Shown: in pieces, positions 12,356 through 12,553 of the stretch
How positions within the stretch are numbered: position 1 is the first letter of the stretch
Layout: each line of letters starts with the position of its first letter
NCBI GenBank assembly: GCA_028867235.1
Contig: JAGWGS010000019.1
Coordinates: 1 to 12,553 of the forward strand
Length of the DNA: 12,553 bases
Origin: Nitrososphaerota archaeon
GTDB taxonomy: Archaea > Thermoproteota > Nitrososphaeria > Nitrososphaerales > Nitrosopumilaceae
Reading direction: 5' to 3'
Program-made: the position numbers and the translations under genes
Notes under the pieces: model-generated
What the model saw: the letters and a program-made list of their open reading frames with translations, nothing else
The model's database searches: none
What the model was told of the DNA's origin: nothing

Positions 12356-12553
12356 ATGAAAATAATAACAGGCAATCCAGGCACAGGAAAACACACCATA
12401 GCAAGATTAATTGCAAGAAAGATGGATCTTGAAATAATTGATACCAATAAAGTTGCGATAGAAAATAGTATTTTTAAAAAAAACAATGGAGTTCTTGATG
12501 TAGATACTCAAAAACTAAAAAAAATAATAGACAGACAAGCATCTAAAGATTCT
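12356..12553 (+). CDS. AK6/Fap7-like adenylate kinase family protein, 3'-truncated by window edge
   Basis: The first 66 residues are in the window. The protein opens with MKIITGNPGTGKHTIARLIA, a P-loop (GNPGTGKHT) of the adenylate-kinase-like kind, in which the residue after Lys is not Ser/Thr but the next one is Thr (compare GKGT in adenylate kinases). After it come a strand EIIDTNKVAIEN and the sequence GVLDVDTQKLKKII, which matches the NMP-binding start of the archaeal/eukaryotic AK6 (hCINAP/Fap7) family, implicated in adenylate balance and small-subunit ribosome maturation. His after the P-loop Lys is the one unusual residue. It is transcribed divergently from the OBG-type GTPase gene. 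The family call rests on the N-terminal third only. Confidence 0.8.
   Translation, partial: MKIITGNPGTGKHTIARLIARKMDLEIIDTNKVAIENSIFKKNNGVLDVDTQKLKKIIDRQASKDS

Noticed and set aside
12374..12397. His after the P-loop Lys as evidence of an inactive kinase
   Set aside because: Adenylate kinases have GKGT, so the residue directly after Lys is not strictly required to be Ser/Thr; the following Thr is present.
1..12553. Mobile element, CRISPR array, prophage or defence island
   Set aside because: No transposase, integrase, regularly spaced repeats, terminal inverted repeats or toxin-antitoxin-like pair was seen; nearly every base belongs to recognisable housekeeping genes.

Overview
The window looks like a chromosomal core-gene segment from an ammonia-oxidising thaumarchaeon (Nitrosopumilus/Nitrosarchaeum-like). 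The reasons are AT-rich DNA, archaeal-type information-processing genes (KEOPS Kae1 and Bud32, Taw1, a UPF0147 protein, an archaeal OBG-type GTPase, an AK6-like kinase), a GGPP synthase of the archaeal lipid pathway, and archaeal TATA-type promoters placed about 26-30 bases upstream of many start codons, with almost no 5' leader. The assignment is inference from protein content and gene style; no database was searched.

Left part (1-5941, all plus strand). A tight run begins with the end of a type I isopentenyl-diphosphate isomerase (cut by the window edge). It is followed, with overlaps or gaps of a few bases, by GGPP synthase, glutamyl-tRNA synthetase and a fumarylacetoacetate-hydrolase-family enzyme. 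The first two supply C20 prenyl diphosphate for membrane lipids. Then come short units: a Rieske ferredoxin and a UPF0147 protein, each with its own TATA box, a lysine-methyltransferase-like SAM enzyme with an unexplained C-terminal region, and a 115-residue protein I do not recognise.

Middle (5978-7507). On the minus strand are a tRNA-His(GUG) with genome-encoded G-1 and a Sulfolobus-type zinc alcohol dehydrogenase. In the intergenic region that follows, a 42-codon reading frame for a single-pass membrane protein sits at the right distance behind a TATA box, with an 18-bp near-perfect palindrome just upstream.

Right part (7508-12553). Taw1 (tRNA-Phe wyosine pathway) is on the plus strand and converges with a minus-strand pair, Bud32 and an ITPase of the RdgB/HAM1 family. 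A small PH/GRAM-like gene on the plus strand separates Bud32 from Kae1. Kae1 directly follows an OBG-type GTPase with a TGS domain. A divergent AK6/Fap7-like kinase gene runs off the right end. Taw1, Kae1 and Bud32 all act on nucleotide 37 of tRNAs, so this part is a tRNA-modification neighbourhood.

I see no insertion sequence, phage gene, CRISPR array or defence module. The points most worth checking are the small membrane protein and its upstream palindrome, the alanine at the usual catalytic cysteine of the isomerase, the C-terminal extension of the methyltransferase, and the opposite-strand gene between the two KEOPS genes.
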